This document shows, in pieces, positions 28,780 to 39,273 of a stretch of 64,000 nt of DNA. Made by a program: the position numbers and the translations under genes. Each line of letters opens with the position of its first letter. Position 1 is the stretch's first letter. The notes beneath the pieces were generated by a model. The model did no database searches. It was given only the letters and a program-made list of their open reading frames with translations, and was not told the DNA's origin. Source of the stretch: Aurantiochytrium sp. KH105 (Eukaryota > Sar > Bigyra > Thraustochytrida > Thraustochytriidae); the NCBI GenBank assembly GCA_003116975.1, contig BGKB01000062.1, positions 248,001-312,000 of the forward strand, written 5' to 3'.

Positions 28780-31497
28780 TTACAAGAGATCAAGAATCAA
28801 GTCCGTGTCCGTTTGGTTCAAATAGCAGCGCATGAATTTGTGCCGCATTTTGACCCCGGTGAACTTGTAATCCTGTGTGCCTGTGAGCGTCTGCAGCTCT
28901 GAGGTCTTGTCCATGCGCGGCGCCAAAGCGGCCCTTGGAAAAATGTGAAAGTAATCCTCCATGGTTAAGTGCTGCCTGCTGTGAGAGATGATAAAGCGTT
29001 TGTGAATGCGCAGTTGAGGAACGTCACCCGGCTTGACATGTTGTTGGAAAAACTTGGACAAGCGTTGGGCCGAGGCCGTGTTTGGCTCTCCGTCACGACG
29101 ACGAATCGTATCGCACGCTAGCTCACTGACCGCCTCAGCAAAAAGCGGCCCACCAATCACGACATTAATGCAATGCTGCCCATCTTTCTCCACAGAAAGC
29201 CACCCGACAATGAGCTTGTTTTGCGAAAGAGGGTGGACTCCAGCATACCCGACCACCATTGGCATGGACGGTCGCCAGCAATGCGGCTTGCCTTTGAGAT
29301 TGGCAACGAGGCGCGGATCCGCGAGCAGCATTTGCTGCCCTCGCGAGGTGAAGGTCTCTTCAGTAATGTGGACCTCGATCTTGGAGAGCATTGTTGTAAA
29401 CACGCGATTGTAAAATCCACCGACGTTCACACCAGCACAGATTGAAAGCAACGCGCCGATTCCCTCGCTGCCCTGTTTGAAACCAGGTTCATCTACGGGA
29501 CCCAGGAGGATCCATGTGCCATTAATGTCCCAACCAGGCGCAACGGGCGGCTCGAGGTCTCGCGCCGAGGACTGCGCGCGCGTGCGCTGGTCGGAAACGA
29601 TGCGGTTGCAGACGATTCTGCGCATAATACCTCGGCGCACGACCATGAGGTCCTTCGCATACTGGCACCGCTGCGTATTATCTACAAATTTTCCCTCGCG
29701 AGACCCGTAGTCTTGTTTTTCAAAGTGGTCAAGCGACCCATACAACTGCATATGAATAAAGGCAGCAGCACGAGGCGATGGGGGGTAGTACGGATCGGGT
29801 GTCGCGACACCATGCCGCGCTGCTAGATCCATGGACTCAATGTAGGGTTCCAAGCGCTGGCCTGTATTTACGATAGCGGACATCATAATGTTACGAAAGG
29901 CCTGACGCAGCATGCCATAGATGCTCGTCTCGTGGTCCGGATCGTCCACTTTGGTAGGATCGTATGTTCGGTCTTCGCGTTCTGCGGACCATACAAAGTT
30001 CACGTTACGCTCGCGTTCGATCTGCGCCTTGAGTCTCTTGATGCCCTCGGGCGACGAATAGGAGGCCACGATATCGTTGAAGGCCTTGTTATTCTTGGCA
30101 AGTCGAATCACGCACTCGGAAATGGACTCGACGCCCTCAATGATCATGTCAATGCGCTGCGGATCGTGAGCGTAACTTGATTCGCGCATGAGTATCTCGC
30201 GCAGCTGCTGCATACCCTCGGACATGTTGGTCACGTTGCTGGGAGGGTTCTCCGCAGCTGGATTGGAGGGCGTGAACCCTGGTTTCAAGAACCCGAGGTC
30301 CACATTTGGGACAGATCGCGCCATGCCAGCACCGCCGCGCGCCTCCTCGCCCATCGAGGTGTGTGGCAGGGTTGGAACTGGCATTCCGTTGATGGTGATA
30401 TTGCTGTTCTTGCTACGGCCGCCGCTGCCGTCGTTATTGATGTCGTTGTAATTGTTGTTTACACTCGGCTTGCCGGTATATGCGGGGTCCCAGAGATGTG
30501 GATCAACGTACTGCGGCCCGCTAAAAGCCTCGCTGACGTCCATTTCCAGACCTTGGCTGATCCCACCCGCTGCAGGGGGACTGCTCGAGTCCATGAGACC
30601 GTGCATGGGGCCGTTGTTATTTGTGGCCTCAGTCGAGACGTCCGTTGTGCGATCTGTGTCGTCCCAGCACCCCTCATTGCCGCTCGCAAACTGGAATATA
30701 AAATAGGTGAGACGATCCAGCGTGCGATTCAACATATTCTGCCGAGGGTAGTTGTCCATAAGAGTGTCCAGTATCTTGGAGTCCATAGCGGCTGAGGCGA
30801 GCTCGCGAAGCGGCATCGTCATGGACGAGTTGCTGTCTAGTGTAGCCATTGAGGGGGCTTTGGGAGCCTCCACTTTGGCTCGCTTCGCTGCCGGAGGTGG
30901 AATTGGAACATCGTCCCCGTTGGTGCTCGCGTCGGCGGCCTCCTCCTTGAGAACACCCCGCTGTCTCCTGCGGCTGTAGACCTGGAAGACGGGGGAAGAC
31001 ACGGAGCCAACATAGACAAGGTCAGGACTGTCAGCCTTGAGCTTGAAGATGTAGGCGCGAAAGCAATGGTAGCTGTCGCAGGAGTGTTTGTTTGCGCGCC
31101 ATCCGTAGTGCCAACCGCCGAGTTGTCTGTTGAAGGCGATGGAGAAGCTGTTATCGTCTTGCAAGCGGACGTCGCCAGCAAGCCAGGGCAGCTTAGGCAG
31201 CGCTGCAGTGCGCTCCTTGGCCTGGGCCTCGGCGAGCGGGAGGGTTGTGTTGGGGCGCATGAGCTCCTTGGTCCCGCAGATGATGAACTCACCATAGGCC
31301 CGGTACTCCGTTTCTGCGTCAAGAACCGGGAGATCTTGTACGATGCAGGTGAGCGAGGTGCCGCAGAACCCGCTATCACGATGCCCGCTCACGGAGCATG
31401 TTGGATAGCATCTCAAGTTCTTCTGGCCCCCGAACTTGTTATTGCGTTGGTACCGCTCCTTGAAGGACTCCTTGTCGACCCATTCTGCGCGCAGCAT
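28780..31497 (-). CDS. Paralogue B of the three-member family
   Basis: This encodes 905 residues from the ATG at 31497 (MLRAEWVDKESFKERYQRNN) and is uninterrupted. It is colinear with paralogues A and C. Block 1 has NNKFGGQKNLRCYPTC, DSGFCG, GGWHYGWRANKHSCDSYHC and SPVFQVYSRRRQ. A PAAKRAKVEAP stretch (about 215) closely resembles a classical monopartite nuclear signal. NRTLDRLTYFIFQF follows, then a Ser/Asn-rich middle. Block 2 holds SIYGMLRQAFRNIMMSAIVN, DPYYPPSPRAAAFIHMQLYG and YGSREGKFVDN. Block 3 starts WDINGTWILLGP (about 650) and runs to the end with WLSVEKDGQHCINVVIGG. It lies tail-to-tail with A (446 bp) and head-to-head with C (3.6 kb). The copies are clearly diverged, so the duplications are not recent. 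Confidence 0.85.
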   Translation of the reverse strand: MLRAEWVDKESFKERYQRNNKFGGQKNLRCYPTCSVSGHRDSGFCGTSLTCIVQDLPVLDAETEYRAYGEFIICGTKELMRPNTTLPLAEAQAKERTAALPKLPWLAGDVRLQDDNSFSIAFNRQLGGWHYGWRANKHSCDSYHCFRAYIFKLKADSPDLVYVGSVSSPVFQVYSRRRQRGVLKEEAADASTNGDDVPIPPPAAKRAKVEAPKAPSMATLDSNSSMTMPLRELASAAMDSKILDTLMDNYPRQNMLNRTLDRLTYFIFQFASGNEGCWDDTDRTTDVSTEATNNNGPMHGLMDSSSPPAAGGISQGLEMDVSEAFSGPQYVDPHLWDPAYTGKPSVNNNYNDINNDGSGGRSKNSNITINGMPVPTLPHTSMGEEARGGAGMARSVPNVDLGFLKPGFTPSNPAAENPPSNVTNMSEGMQQLREILMRESSYAHDPQRIDMIIEGVESISECVIRLAKNNKAFNDIVASYSSPEGIKRLKAQIERERNVNFVWSAEREDRTYDPTKVDDPDHETSIYGMLRQAFRNIMMSAIVNTGQRLEPYIESMDLAARHGVATPDPYYPPSPRAAAFIHMQLYGSLDHFEKQDYGSREGKFVDNTQRCQYAKDLMVVRRGIMRRIVCNRIVSDQRTRAQSSARDLEPPVAPGWDINGTWILLGPVDEPGFKQGSEGIGALLSICAGVNVGGFYNRVFTTMLSKIEVHITEETFTSRGQQMLLADPRLVANLKGKPHCWRPSMPMVVGYAGVHPLSQNKLIVGWLSVEKDGQHCINVVIGGPLFAEAVSELACDTIRRRDGEPNTASAQRLSKFFQQHVKPGDVPQLRIHKRFIISHSRQHLTMEDYFHIFPRAALAPRMDKTSELQTLTGTQDYKFTGVKMRHKFMRCYLNQTDTDLILDLL

Positions 31498-34400
31498 TTT
31501 GCTTTTCTATAGACACGCGAGTATGCGAGCAGATGAGCGAAATAGAGGGAGAGGGAGGGAGAACGAGACACCAAGCTCCTTCTCGCAAGGGCCCCTCGCT
31601 CGCTCCCGCCTGCGCCGCCTCGCCAAGGGCTCAGAGCTCGCGTTGAAGTCGAGATGAATGGATGGATGACCTCGGTGAATTCGATGTCGACCGCCGCCGG
31701 GAGCCCGAGATGGTTGCTATCTTCTCCTCCCCCGTCAAAGCCTGCGTGCGTTGCAGGTTGGCGCGGGTCCGCGTCGGTCTCCGCCGATGGGTCCCCGCGG
31801 GGCGAGCGAGCGTGCGAGCGAGCAAGCGGCCGTGCGTGCGTGCGTGCGTCTCCACTCGTCCAGGTCTGTGATCAGTCTTTCTTTCCTTCTTCTTTCTTTC
31901 CGAGACCTTGTTTTTTGTTCTTTCTTTCGTTCTTTTCGTTCGTCGCCATATATACTACTATTATCGTTCTTTCTGCCGGCCCTGTCAGCCAGGCCTCGCG
32001 CGCTACGCACTTGCGCCTCCACATTCCGCACTTGCGGCCCTGCGATAGTTCACTTGCACGGACCTCTGTCCCAGGCTGCGTCACGGTTTAGTGTACGCCT
32101 CCCGTTCCACTCCCGTTCTATTTTATCTCACCCGCGCCTGATCTAGCCGCGGAAGCGTTCCAAGCCACCGCCGGGCCTCAACCCGGCCTCCGTCCGCCCC
32201 ATCCCACAGCCCAAATTCGCACGCGCGCTGTGGGAATATGGACGCTGGGTTATGCTGCATGGCATGGGGGAGCTGCGGGACTGCTGTGTGACCTTCTCGC
32301 AACTATGTACACTGAACCGAAGAGCTTCGTCGAGACTCGGAACGTTGGTTCGAGGAAGGGCAGAGAGCCCCTCCTCGGCCGCACCCTTCGCGCTGGGCTT
32401 CGCCGCTTCACGCCTCGATTCTGGCGGGTGTCAACAGCAATCAACTCTGCAAGTGCCGACTCCGACCCGTTCGAGCTTCACAGCAAGCAAGCAACAGCAA
32501 CACCAACCGGGAGCTGAAGCCGGCCAGCCAGCCAGCCAGTCTATTGAAGAATCAACCAAGCAAACATCCAAGCAAACAAGCAAAGGCAAAACCGCCAGCA
32601 CAAACGATCGAATGACACCGAGTTTGCATCGATACGAGGACTATCTGCGCCGGTGCCGCGCGCGAATTTTTCGGGCGATACGCGCAGCGACGTACGTACA
32701 AGCGCAGGAAGAATCTGCCTTGTCCCGTGGCCTGCGAAACCTTTTCGTACCCTGGAAACATCCTGTCGCGACATGGATGGAAAGACCCGGGAAGGAGATC
32801 CTGGTACGAGGAACGCTTCGCCGTCGGAGTCCAGGCGGAGGCCGTTGGGGTGGAGATTGGAGTGCCTGCCTCTACTACGGAGGGGATTGTCATCATCATG
32901 ATCATCGCTTGAGAGCGACTTTGCCGCGAAAATCTTGGCCTAGACCTAGTGTGCGACGAACAACGCATTGTGGTCTGACAAGGCTAGGAGCAAAGACGTG
33001 ACTCTCGATTCGGCTCATAGGGATCATCAACATAGTATGAACCGATGCGGAGGAGGTCCCAATGTGGAAGGGAAAATTAAGCTTGCGATCGCACGAGCAA
33101 GGAATCAAGCCATAACTATAGTATCTCGGGATACCGAAGAGAGACTTGCGCAGGGCTAAATCGCGAATCTTCGAAATTAGAGACGGAGGTGACCCAAAAG
33201 CGTTGAGATACAGCAAACATCAGAGTCAGGTATTGCAAGTCACGGGGCCAAAGCTAGCGGCGCGGCAAATCTCAAGATGCTGTCAGGTGATACGAAAAGC
33301 ACACGGAAAGAAGCTCGCGCAGCGGATCATAACGGTCAGACAAACCAAAATGACAACACAAGGCAGCAATGTGTGACTTTCCTCTTCGCCCCTGGTGAAT
33401 CCATCTTTGGGCAAAAGCGAGTGTCCGGAAATCATGATGTCCAAAAGCCCTGTAAGCAATTGGGGAAGTTTGCGTCATCCTCGAGTCGATTCATCCATCC
33501 TCACGATTGCTCGAGATCGATTGAGTTGTTTTCAAATTTTAAAGGGAAAGATTGCTGAACGCATAGTTTATGAAGAGCCTTTGGCTTGGTGCTACGTCTC
33601 GAGGCATTGACAGTTCCGTTCGGTCTTCAACGAATACGAGAAATCAGTCACGTTTTGAAGTCTAGGAAGTTTGTGCAAGTTCGCAGGACTGCGTCAGAGT
33701 GCCTGCTTAAGGTTGCCTGTGTAAAAACAGACCAGGTTTCCGGGCACAAAGCTCAGCTCGTCTCGCTCCTGCGTGGCCTCTCAAGCAATTTTCAATCCAA
33801 ATCTTCGGAGGAACGCAGGTTGTATCTCGCAAATCGAGCCTCAGTTATGGCAGGGCCAGCTCTGTCCCGTGCGCATTCACTGGTATGCTCGCTTTTACTG
33901 TCCCGTTCCAAAAACGCATTCGTTGACGAGCCGGCCTCTTTCCCTCCAGAGTAAGGACCGAAACAAGTTTCTGTCCAGAACGCACAGCTCCACGCGAGCC
34001 CAAGATTTAGACTGGGGAAGGGCATCACGAAGGCAATCTCCGGCGCGGTCGCTGACGCGGTCGACCGCAAAGGGACCGGTGTACTTTGCGGAGGTCTGCC
34101 TTCCAGTTCCGTTCCCATGCCCCATGTTCGACCTGCCATAGGCTACTGCCACCAGCGCCTTGCCTTCACTTCTCAGCGAACGAGCCCAGCTCGCCGTACC
34201 TCTTCTCGGCCAGCCAGGTTACGCACGTACTAGGCCACGGCACCATCCCAAGTCACGACTCGTCGGCCACTTAGTTCCATCCAGCGCGCAAACAAAAGTA
34301 AAGCAAGACGAGCCTCGCAGCCTTGGCACGCAGTCTCGCTTTTGCGCAAACAGCCCATGCTCGCCATCCGCGGCCCCATTTCCTCCTCCTTACTCGTGGT

Positions 34401-35111
34401 CGCTCTCGCCGTCGCTCTCGCCATCGGCACCCGCGCGACAGAAAGACAACGAGAACGTCGAGGGCGGACGCAGCTGCGCGCGTCCCGCCCTCTCCTCTTC
34501 TAGTAGTACTACGCGCTCTGGTTTTTCCCTTGTTCCTCGCTGGTCTCGGCCGCACAAGCCCGTGGCCCCGGGTCCGGTGCGGGCGCGGGCTGCAGGGCGA
34601 CAGGGGCGCGGGAGTACGGGACGCGGAGAGCGCGGAGATGGGAAGCGGTGGTCGACGCGTCTGAGCCTGGAAGCAATGGCAACAATGGTACGTCTCGCGA
34701 GGGCGCCAGTTCCTCAACGACGGAGTCGCGACGCGGGCGAGGCGACGCGAGGCGACGCGAGGCGAGGCGAGGCCGCGGGCTCTGCCGCCGAGCCCGCGCG
34801 AACGCGGAGCGCAGGGGCGCGGAGCCCGGCCGTGCGCGCGGAGAGGCGGACGGAGTCGTGGTCGTGGACGTGGACGTGGACGTGGACTTTGGGCGTGCGG
34901 GAATCCGGTTTGAAAATCATCGAGAGGTTGAGCTGCTCGCTGCCCCGAGCCGAGGGAGGACCTTGGAGCTGAGCCGGCGCCTGGAGATTGGACGAGGAGA
35001 TCCAGCAAGTTGCCAACGTGAGCTCCGCGCGAGGCAGGAGGACGTCGAGGTTACGTAGACGGAGAAGACGACCCGAAGTGACCGAACGACCCGGGGGAAG
35101 AGCGACGAGCC
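31498..35111. other. 3.6 kb divergent spacer between paralogues B and C
   Basis: This is the longest gene-free stretch in the window. Near B lie three CACTTGC elements (GCACTTGCGCC at 32007, GCACTTGCGG at 32028, CACTTGCACGG at 32051). From about 33000 to 34150 the composition drops to moderate GC with short frames only. From 34350 on it is GC-rich with GGCGA and GTGGAC repeats. A short ATG frame at 32612-33001 is Arg-rich and has no family resemblance. It may hold long regulatory regions or UTRs of both genes, or a non-coding RNA, but nothing here proves it. Confidence 0.45.
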
Positions 35112-37907
35112 ATGAGTCTTGAGCCAATCCACGGCGAGTTCCTGCAGGGCTTTGAGAGCGTGTACCAGCGCAACAATAAGAACTCGCGGTGCAAGAACCT
35201 GCGGTGCTTTCCGCACTGTAGCATTGCGCCCGATGGACAGACGCGACACGTCAAGTCAGGGTTCTGTGGCTCGTTCATTAAGCTTCATGTCTCGTCAGGG
35301 CTGGCGAATCTCAGCAACGGGGACTACCTTCAGGTCTTTGGCCAACTCAATGTAGCCGACGCGCCGAACCAAATGCACGTTGGTGACAAAGTTCCTGCCA
35401 AGAAAATTGATGCACAGGCCCGGTCCCCGGAGAACCCTCTCAACAGCCTCATTCAAGGTGAAATCACAAACGAAGATGATCGCGGCACCGTCGTCGTCTT
35501 TAATCGCGCGCTGCAGAGCTGGCACTACCCATGGGCTAGCACGAAAACCACATGCGATAGTTTCCACTGTTTCGAGGCGCACTTTTATTTGCAGCGGGCA
35601 AACGATGACAAAGACCTCATTTTTCTTGGGTCTTTGCGCTCGCCAGCCTTTCAGGTTCTCTCGCGACGCAGACAGGCCAGTCTTCAGCAAAAGCAAGGCG
35701 GTTCCAAAAGCGGCGTTTCGACCAACCAGTCCGCTCAAAGCGGTCGGAAACGCGCGGCGCCCGGCAATCAAGGCGTCGACCAAGTTGATGCCGCGGGAGC
35801 CAGCAAAAGACAAACCAAGGTTGTTGACTGGATGCGAATGGCCCAATGTGACAAGTCCCCCGAGAGATCGTCGACTCGGGACCGCGTCAATGCAGATCCT
35901 GCGCCAAGTCCAACAAAAAAGGAAACACCAAATCCGCCTGGGGTTGCTCTTTCATCGCCGAACAAGCCCGAGGAAGCAATTGGAATACCGCCCTTGGGCG
36001 CCTTGTCTCCCGAGTATGAAAAGAATCGCATGCTGGACCGTCTTTTAATGTTTGTCATCTTGTATGGCACGATATCGAATGCGACGGACGAAGACACATT
36101 TTCAATGGATGGCGAAGGTGCGAGCTCAAACGATAGTGCTCTCGTCTCAGAAGGTTGGGGACAACCATTCACATTTGCGGCAAATATGGGGAGAACGAGT
36201 TCGAGTAGCAGCGCCAGCTCCAGCTCCAGCTCGAGCTCCTTCACTAATAATCAATGGTCACGCGGAAATGTGGACAACAGCTTTGGGGCGGCTGCGGCCG
36301 CTGCCGCGGCACAAGAAAAAGACTGTCTCGACGACCTGGAGCTGGACGTCTTTCTGCAGGATCTCGATTTTGACATCGGCGTTGGGGGCCCAGGCGTCGA
36401 AACCTCCGGCGACGACGCGCGCAGCGCTAGCAGCTCAACCAAGCCGAGCGAGCCAAGCGAGGGAATGCGCTGCCTGGAGAAAGTTCTTTTGCGGCACGGC
36501 GGGATGCAGCCTGCCGTGGCGCGAGACGTTATTGATAGCCTCGACAGCCTTTGCGTCGTGATGCTCAAGCTGGCCAAACAAGGTCTGCCAGAGCACGATG
36601 AAATGGTCCGGTATTGGTCTGCGAACCTGCCCATGCTCAAGGCCCAGATCCAGCGTGAGAAAGAAGAGTACTCTTGGTCGATGGAGCGCGAATACGGAAC
36701 ATATGTGCGGGGCAGGTCGTACAACGACGCGGAGAATTCCATCTTTGGCGAGATGCGCCAAACGATGCGCAACTATGCAGAGCGCGCCCTCAATGAGGCC
36801 GGCCTGGACAGGGCTCAGATCTCCCGCGCAATGCACTTGGCAGCGTGCTCCGGTCTTCTCAAATTTGAGCCCTTTCGCCCCCCGCCGTTGGACATTCGAT
36901 CAAAGCTCAAGAGCGCTTGCGCAGTCTTTCCAAGCATTTCTGAAGCGGACATCAAAGCCCTCGTGGACGATGTACCTGCGGAATACTTTGTCAATGAGGC
37001 GCAGCAACTTGTATTTTGTAAAATGCTGATGCGCGTGCGACGTGCGACCTTTCTTCGGGCTCTTGCCAATCGAATCGTCGAAGACCAACGCATCCGCGCA
37101 CGACTCTCACGCAGAAAGCGTCTACCTGTGCATCCAGACTGGAACATTAGCGGTCGTTGGATGAAAGTCAACTCCAAAGACATGAACTCTAAGTCGCGCG
37201 ACCTTGCGCTTCTGATTGGCTCCTTTCGGGGCCTCACCGTGAGCGACTTTACAGCCGAAATCCTTCGGTGCTCCTGGGATTGCATCCGCATTTCCATAAG
37301 TTCTGACTTGCTGTGCGTACAAGGAGTTCCTCTGCTTTTCTCCAACTCACTCTGGGCGACTCCCTTTGGCGAAGTCACCAAGATGGGCATGCAAGAGCCA
37401 CTTCCTTTGGGACCTATCATGGAGGAGCGATTTATGAATTGCTGGACCTCACGGGAGCAAGACGGTACCGCTGTTGTGAATATTGTCATGGGCACGGCGC
37501 CTGGGCGCGTGGAACCCAACAATTCTGCGTTTTCGGAGGAGCACCCAGAGACTCGAGTGAGTCGAGGACTTCCCTTCCATGACGACGAGAATGTCCCTTC
37601 GGAGCGCGTTACAGCTGCTGTAAACCTGCAGCGAACAATTCGAAACTTTATTATTGAAAACAATGGCATGAACGCTAGTCCTGTGGTGCGCGTCTTCATG
37701 CGCTTTTGCAAGCGCCCTGGCGAGACCTCGAGTCTGAACATGACTCGTTCCATGTACTTTTTTGCCAGTGAAAAGGATGCTCCCCCAATGGACTCTGTGC
37801 CGGAGCTTATGAAGCTTCCAACTGGATGCTTCAAGGCGCTTCAGTTCCTGGCTGGCGAAATCACTTATATTTCGGCGGGTGGAAGAGGGGACGGCTCTTG
37901 GATCTAG
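35112..37907 (+). CDS. Paralogue C of the three-member family
   Basis: This encodes 931 residues from the ATG at 35112 (MSLEPIHGEFLQGFESVYQR). Block 1 keeps YQRNNKNSRCKNLRCFPHC, KSGFCG, LQSWHYPWASTKTTCDSFHC and SPAFQVLSRRRQ. Basic GRKRAAPG and SKRQTK stretches follow. NRMLDRLLMFVILYG is the counterpart of the short helix in A and B. The middle has poly-Ser and poly-Ala runs and an acidic DDLELDVFLQDLDFDIG, which looks like an acidic activation-type segment. Block 2 contains SIFGEMRQTMRNYAERALNE, and block 3 begins WNISGRWMKVNS (about 676). It is the most diverged copy. It converges on the MpaB-like oxygenase gene with only 211 bp between the stop codons. Confidence 0.85.
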   Translation: MSLEPIHGEFLQGFESVYQRNNKNSRCKNLRCFPHCSIAPDGQTRHVKSGFCGSFIKLHVSSGLANLSNGDYLQVFGQLNVADAPNQMHVGDKVPAKKIDAQARSPENPLNSLIQGEITNEDDRGTVVVFNRALQSWHYPWASTKTTCDSFHCFEAHFYLQRANDDKDLIFLGSLRSPAFQVLSRRRQASLQQKQGGSKSGVSTNQSAQSGRKRAAPGNQGVDQVDAAGASKRQTKVVDWMRMAQCDKSPERSSTRDRVNADPAPSPTKKETPNPPGVALSSPNKPEEAIGIPPLGALSPEYEKNRMLDRLLMFVILYGTISNATDEDTFSMDGEGASSNDSALVSEGWGQPFTFAANMGRTSSSSSASSSSSSSSFTNNQWSRGNVDNSFGAAAAAAAAQEKDCLDDLELDVFLQDLDFDIGVGGPGVETSGDDARSASSSTKPSEPSEGMRCLEKVLLRHGGMQPAVARDVIDSLDSLCVVMLKLAKQGLPEHDEMVRYWSANLPMLKAQIQREKEEYSWSMEREYGTYVRGRSYNDAENSIFGEMRQTMRNYAERALNEAGLDRAQISRAMHLAACSGLLKFEPFRPPPLDIRSKLKSACAVFPSISEADIKALVDDVPAEYFVNEAQQLVFCKMLMRVRRATFLRALANRIVEDQRIRARLSRRKRLPVHPDWNISGRWMKVNSKDMNSKSRDLALLIGSFRGLTVSDFTAEILRCSWDCIRISISSDLLCVQGVPLLFSNSLWATPFGEVTKMGMQEPLPLGPIMEERFMNCWTSREQDGTAVVNIVMGTAPGRVEPNNSAFSEEHPETRVSRGLPFHDDENVPSERVTAAVNLQRTIRNFIIENNGMNASPVVRVFMRFCKRPGETSSLNMTRSMYFFASEKDAPPMDSVPELMKLPTGCFKALQFLAGEITYISAGGRGDGSWI

Positions 37908-38118
37908 TTTTCAGAAAATCCGACGAGCTGTCCCGAAAGCCAGGTCTCTCGGTTCACCTCCTTGACCTCTCGTGTAACTCTGCTGCTCGAACTTGTCACG
38001 TCACTATCATGAATAGATGGAAAGATAGATTATTAGAGCCAAAACAAGCTTTCATTCTTCATTAGTTTGGCGCATCATGATGAACAAAGAGCTGGCGCTG
38101 CAACGGAGCCCCAAGACC

Positions 38119-39273
38119 TTAGAGCTTGGCGCGGTAGCCAGATTCCTTGAGTTCCTTGTTGCGAAAGCTGCGCTGCATACGTTTGATGTTCCAAGCGTAG
38201 AGCGCCTGGGTTCCAAAGGGCACGTACTGATCAACGACATTGGTCAGCGTCCCACTGGCATACGTGAGTGCGCGACCCCAGTAAAACGGGCCCTCGTCTT
38301 CGATTCCAGTGCCTGACATGTAGTCATTGCCTGTCATGTACTGAGCAAGCTGGTAGAGATACCTCTGAAGCAAGGTGACCGAGAATCCAGACTCTGAGGC
38401 CGCCTTCTCAGCGACACCATCAAGGATCTCGCGCGGTCCAGATCCCATAGGCTTGGCCTGATCGAGCATGCTCGCCATAAAGAACTCCTGTTGATCCAAG
38501 AGGGAATCGGGCAAGAGATCGGCCTCAATACCCAGAAGATAGCCAGCGTACTTCCACATGAGCATAAATGATGCCGTGTCACTCGTTGAAAGCGAAATAC
38601 CAACGTGCCGCAGCGATCTCAAGTTGACGTAACCAAAGAGGCCCAGTGTAATGGCCAAGTCATGCTGATTGATGGCCTGCTCCGTGGGGTGCTTAAACTT
38701 TCCCGTGGCGGACAAGTGATGCCGCAAAGCCGCATGCAAGAGCCTTGTGCGTACGAGCGTATCATGGGCCTCGCCACCAGGCTTAAGCTCGCCAGGAAGG
38801 ACCATTTTGCCGATCATAAAAGAGGTTTCCTGCACGCGCCGTGAGCTGTTGGGTCCCCCAAGTTGACCCATCGAGGTCACGATGGCAGCCTTGCGAAACA
38901 TTGCACCACCGACCAAGGCGGAAAATAGAGAGACTGCCATGAAGGGGGAGTACACGGCAATGAGCTCTTGGCCGCGTTTGATCTTGTCGAAATCCATCCA
39001 CGCAGGTACCGTCCACGCCTCTTGAAGAAAGGCCTCGCAGGCTGCCGAGTCTGCTCGATGCTCTTTCACCTCTTTCAGCAAATCCGACATGTTTGTGATG
39101 CGGCCATTGATCTCCACGAGCGCGCGAATACACTCGTCTGCGGCCGGATCGCCCATCGTCCGCCATGCCTCGAAGCGCTCCTGCGAGAACCGCGTCGTGT
39201 ACCGGAGCTCTTCCTTGGCCGGAATGCGGTCCAAGGCCATCACCTTGGCCGCGTACTCGAGGTCGTGCTGCAT
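38119..39273 (-). CDS. MpaB/latex-clearing-protein-like haem oxygenase (DUF2236 fold)
   Basis: This encodes 384 residues from the first in-frame ATG (39273); further upstream the frame has only GTG. It matches the ER-bound oxygenase mpaB/rubber oxygenase catalytic domain: RYTTRFSQERFEAWRTMGDP, ACEAFLQEAWTVPAWMDFDK, RVQETSFMIGKMVLPGELKP, the core VRTRLLHAALRHHL (candidate haem-ligand His), INQHDLAITLGLFGYV and the C-terminal WNIKRMQRSF. Known relatives cleave polyisoprene or the farnesyl chain of a mycophenolic acid precursor by oxidative C=C scission. The substrate here is unknown; an isoprenoid or terpenoid is a reasonable guess. One weakly hydrophobic stretch (SPFMAVSLFSALVGGAMF) may touch the membrane. 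TAGGCCTA lies 317 bp upstream. Confidence 0.85.
   Translation of the reverse strand: MQHDLEYAAKVMALDRIPAKEELRYTTRFSQERFEAWRTMGDPAADECIRALVEINGRITNMSDLLKEVKEHRADSAACEAFLQEAWTVPAWMDFDKIKRGQELIAVYSPFMAVSLFSALVGGAMFRKAAIVTSMGQLGGPNSSRRVQETSFMIGKMVLPGELKPGGEAHDTLVRTRLLHAALRHHLSATGKFKHPTEQAINQHDLAITLGLFGYVNLRSLRHVGISLSTSDTASFMLMWKYAGYLLGIEADLLPDSLLDQQEFFMASMLDQAKPMGSGPREILDGVAEKAASESGFSVTLLQRYLYQLAQYMTGNDYMSGTGIEDEGPFYWGRALTYASGTLTNVVDQYVPFGTQALYAWNIKRMQRSFRNKELKESGYRAKL

Noticed and set aside
32612..33001. Arg-rich ATG frame in the B/C spacer
   Set aside because: Composition is that of GC-rich non-coding DNA; no motif and no conservation evidence.
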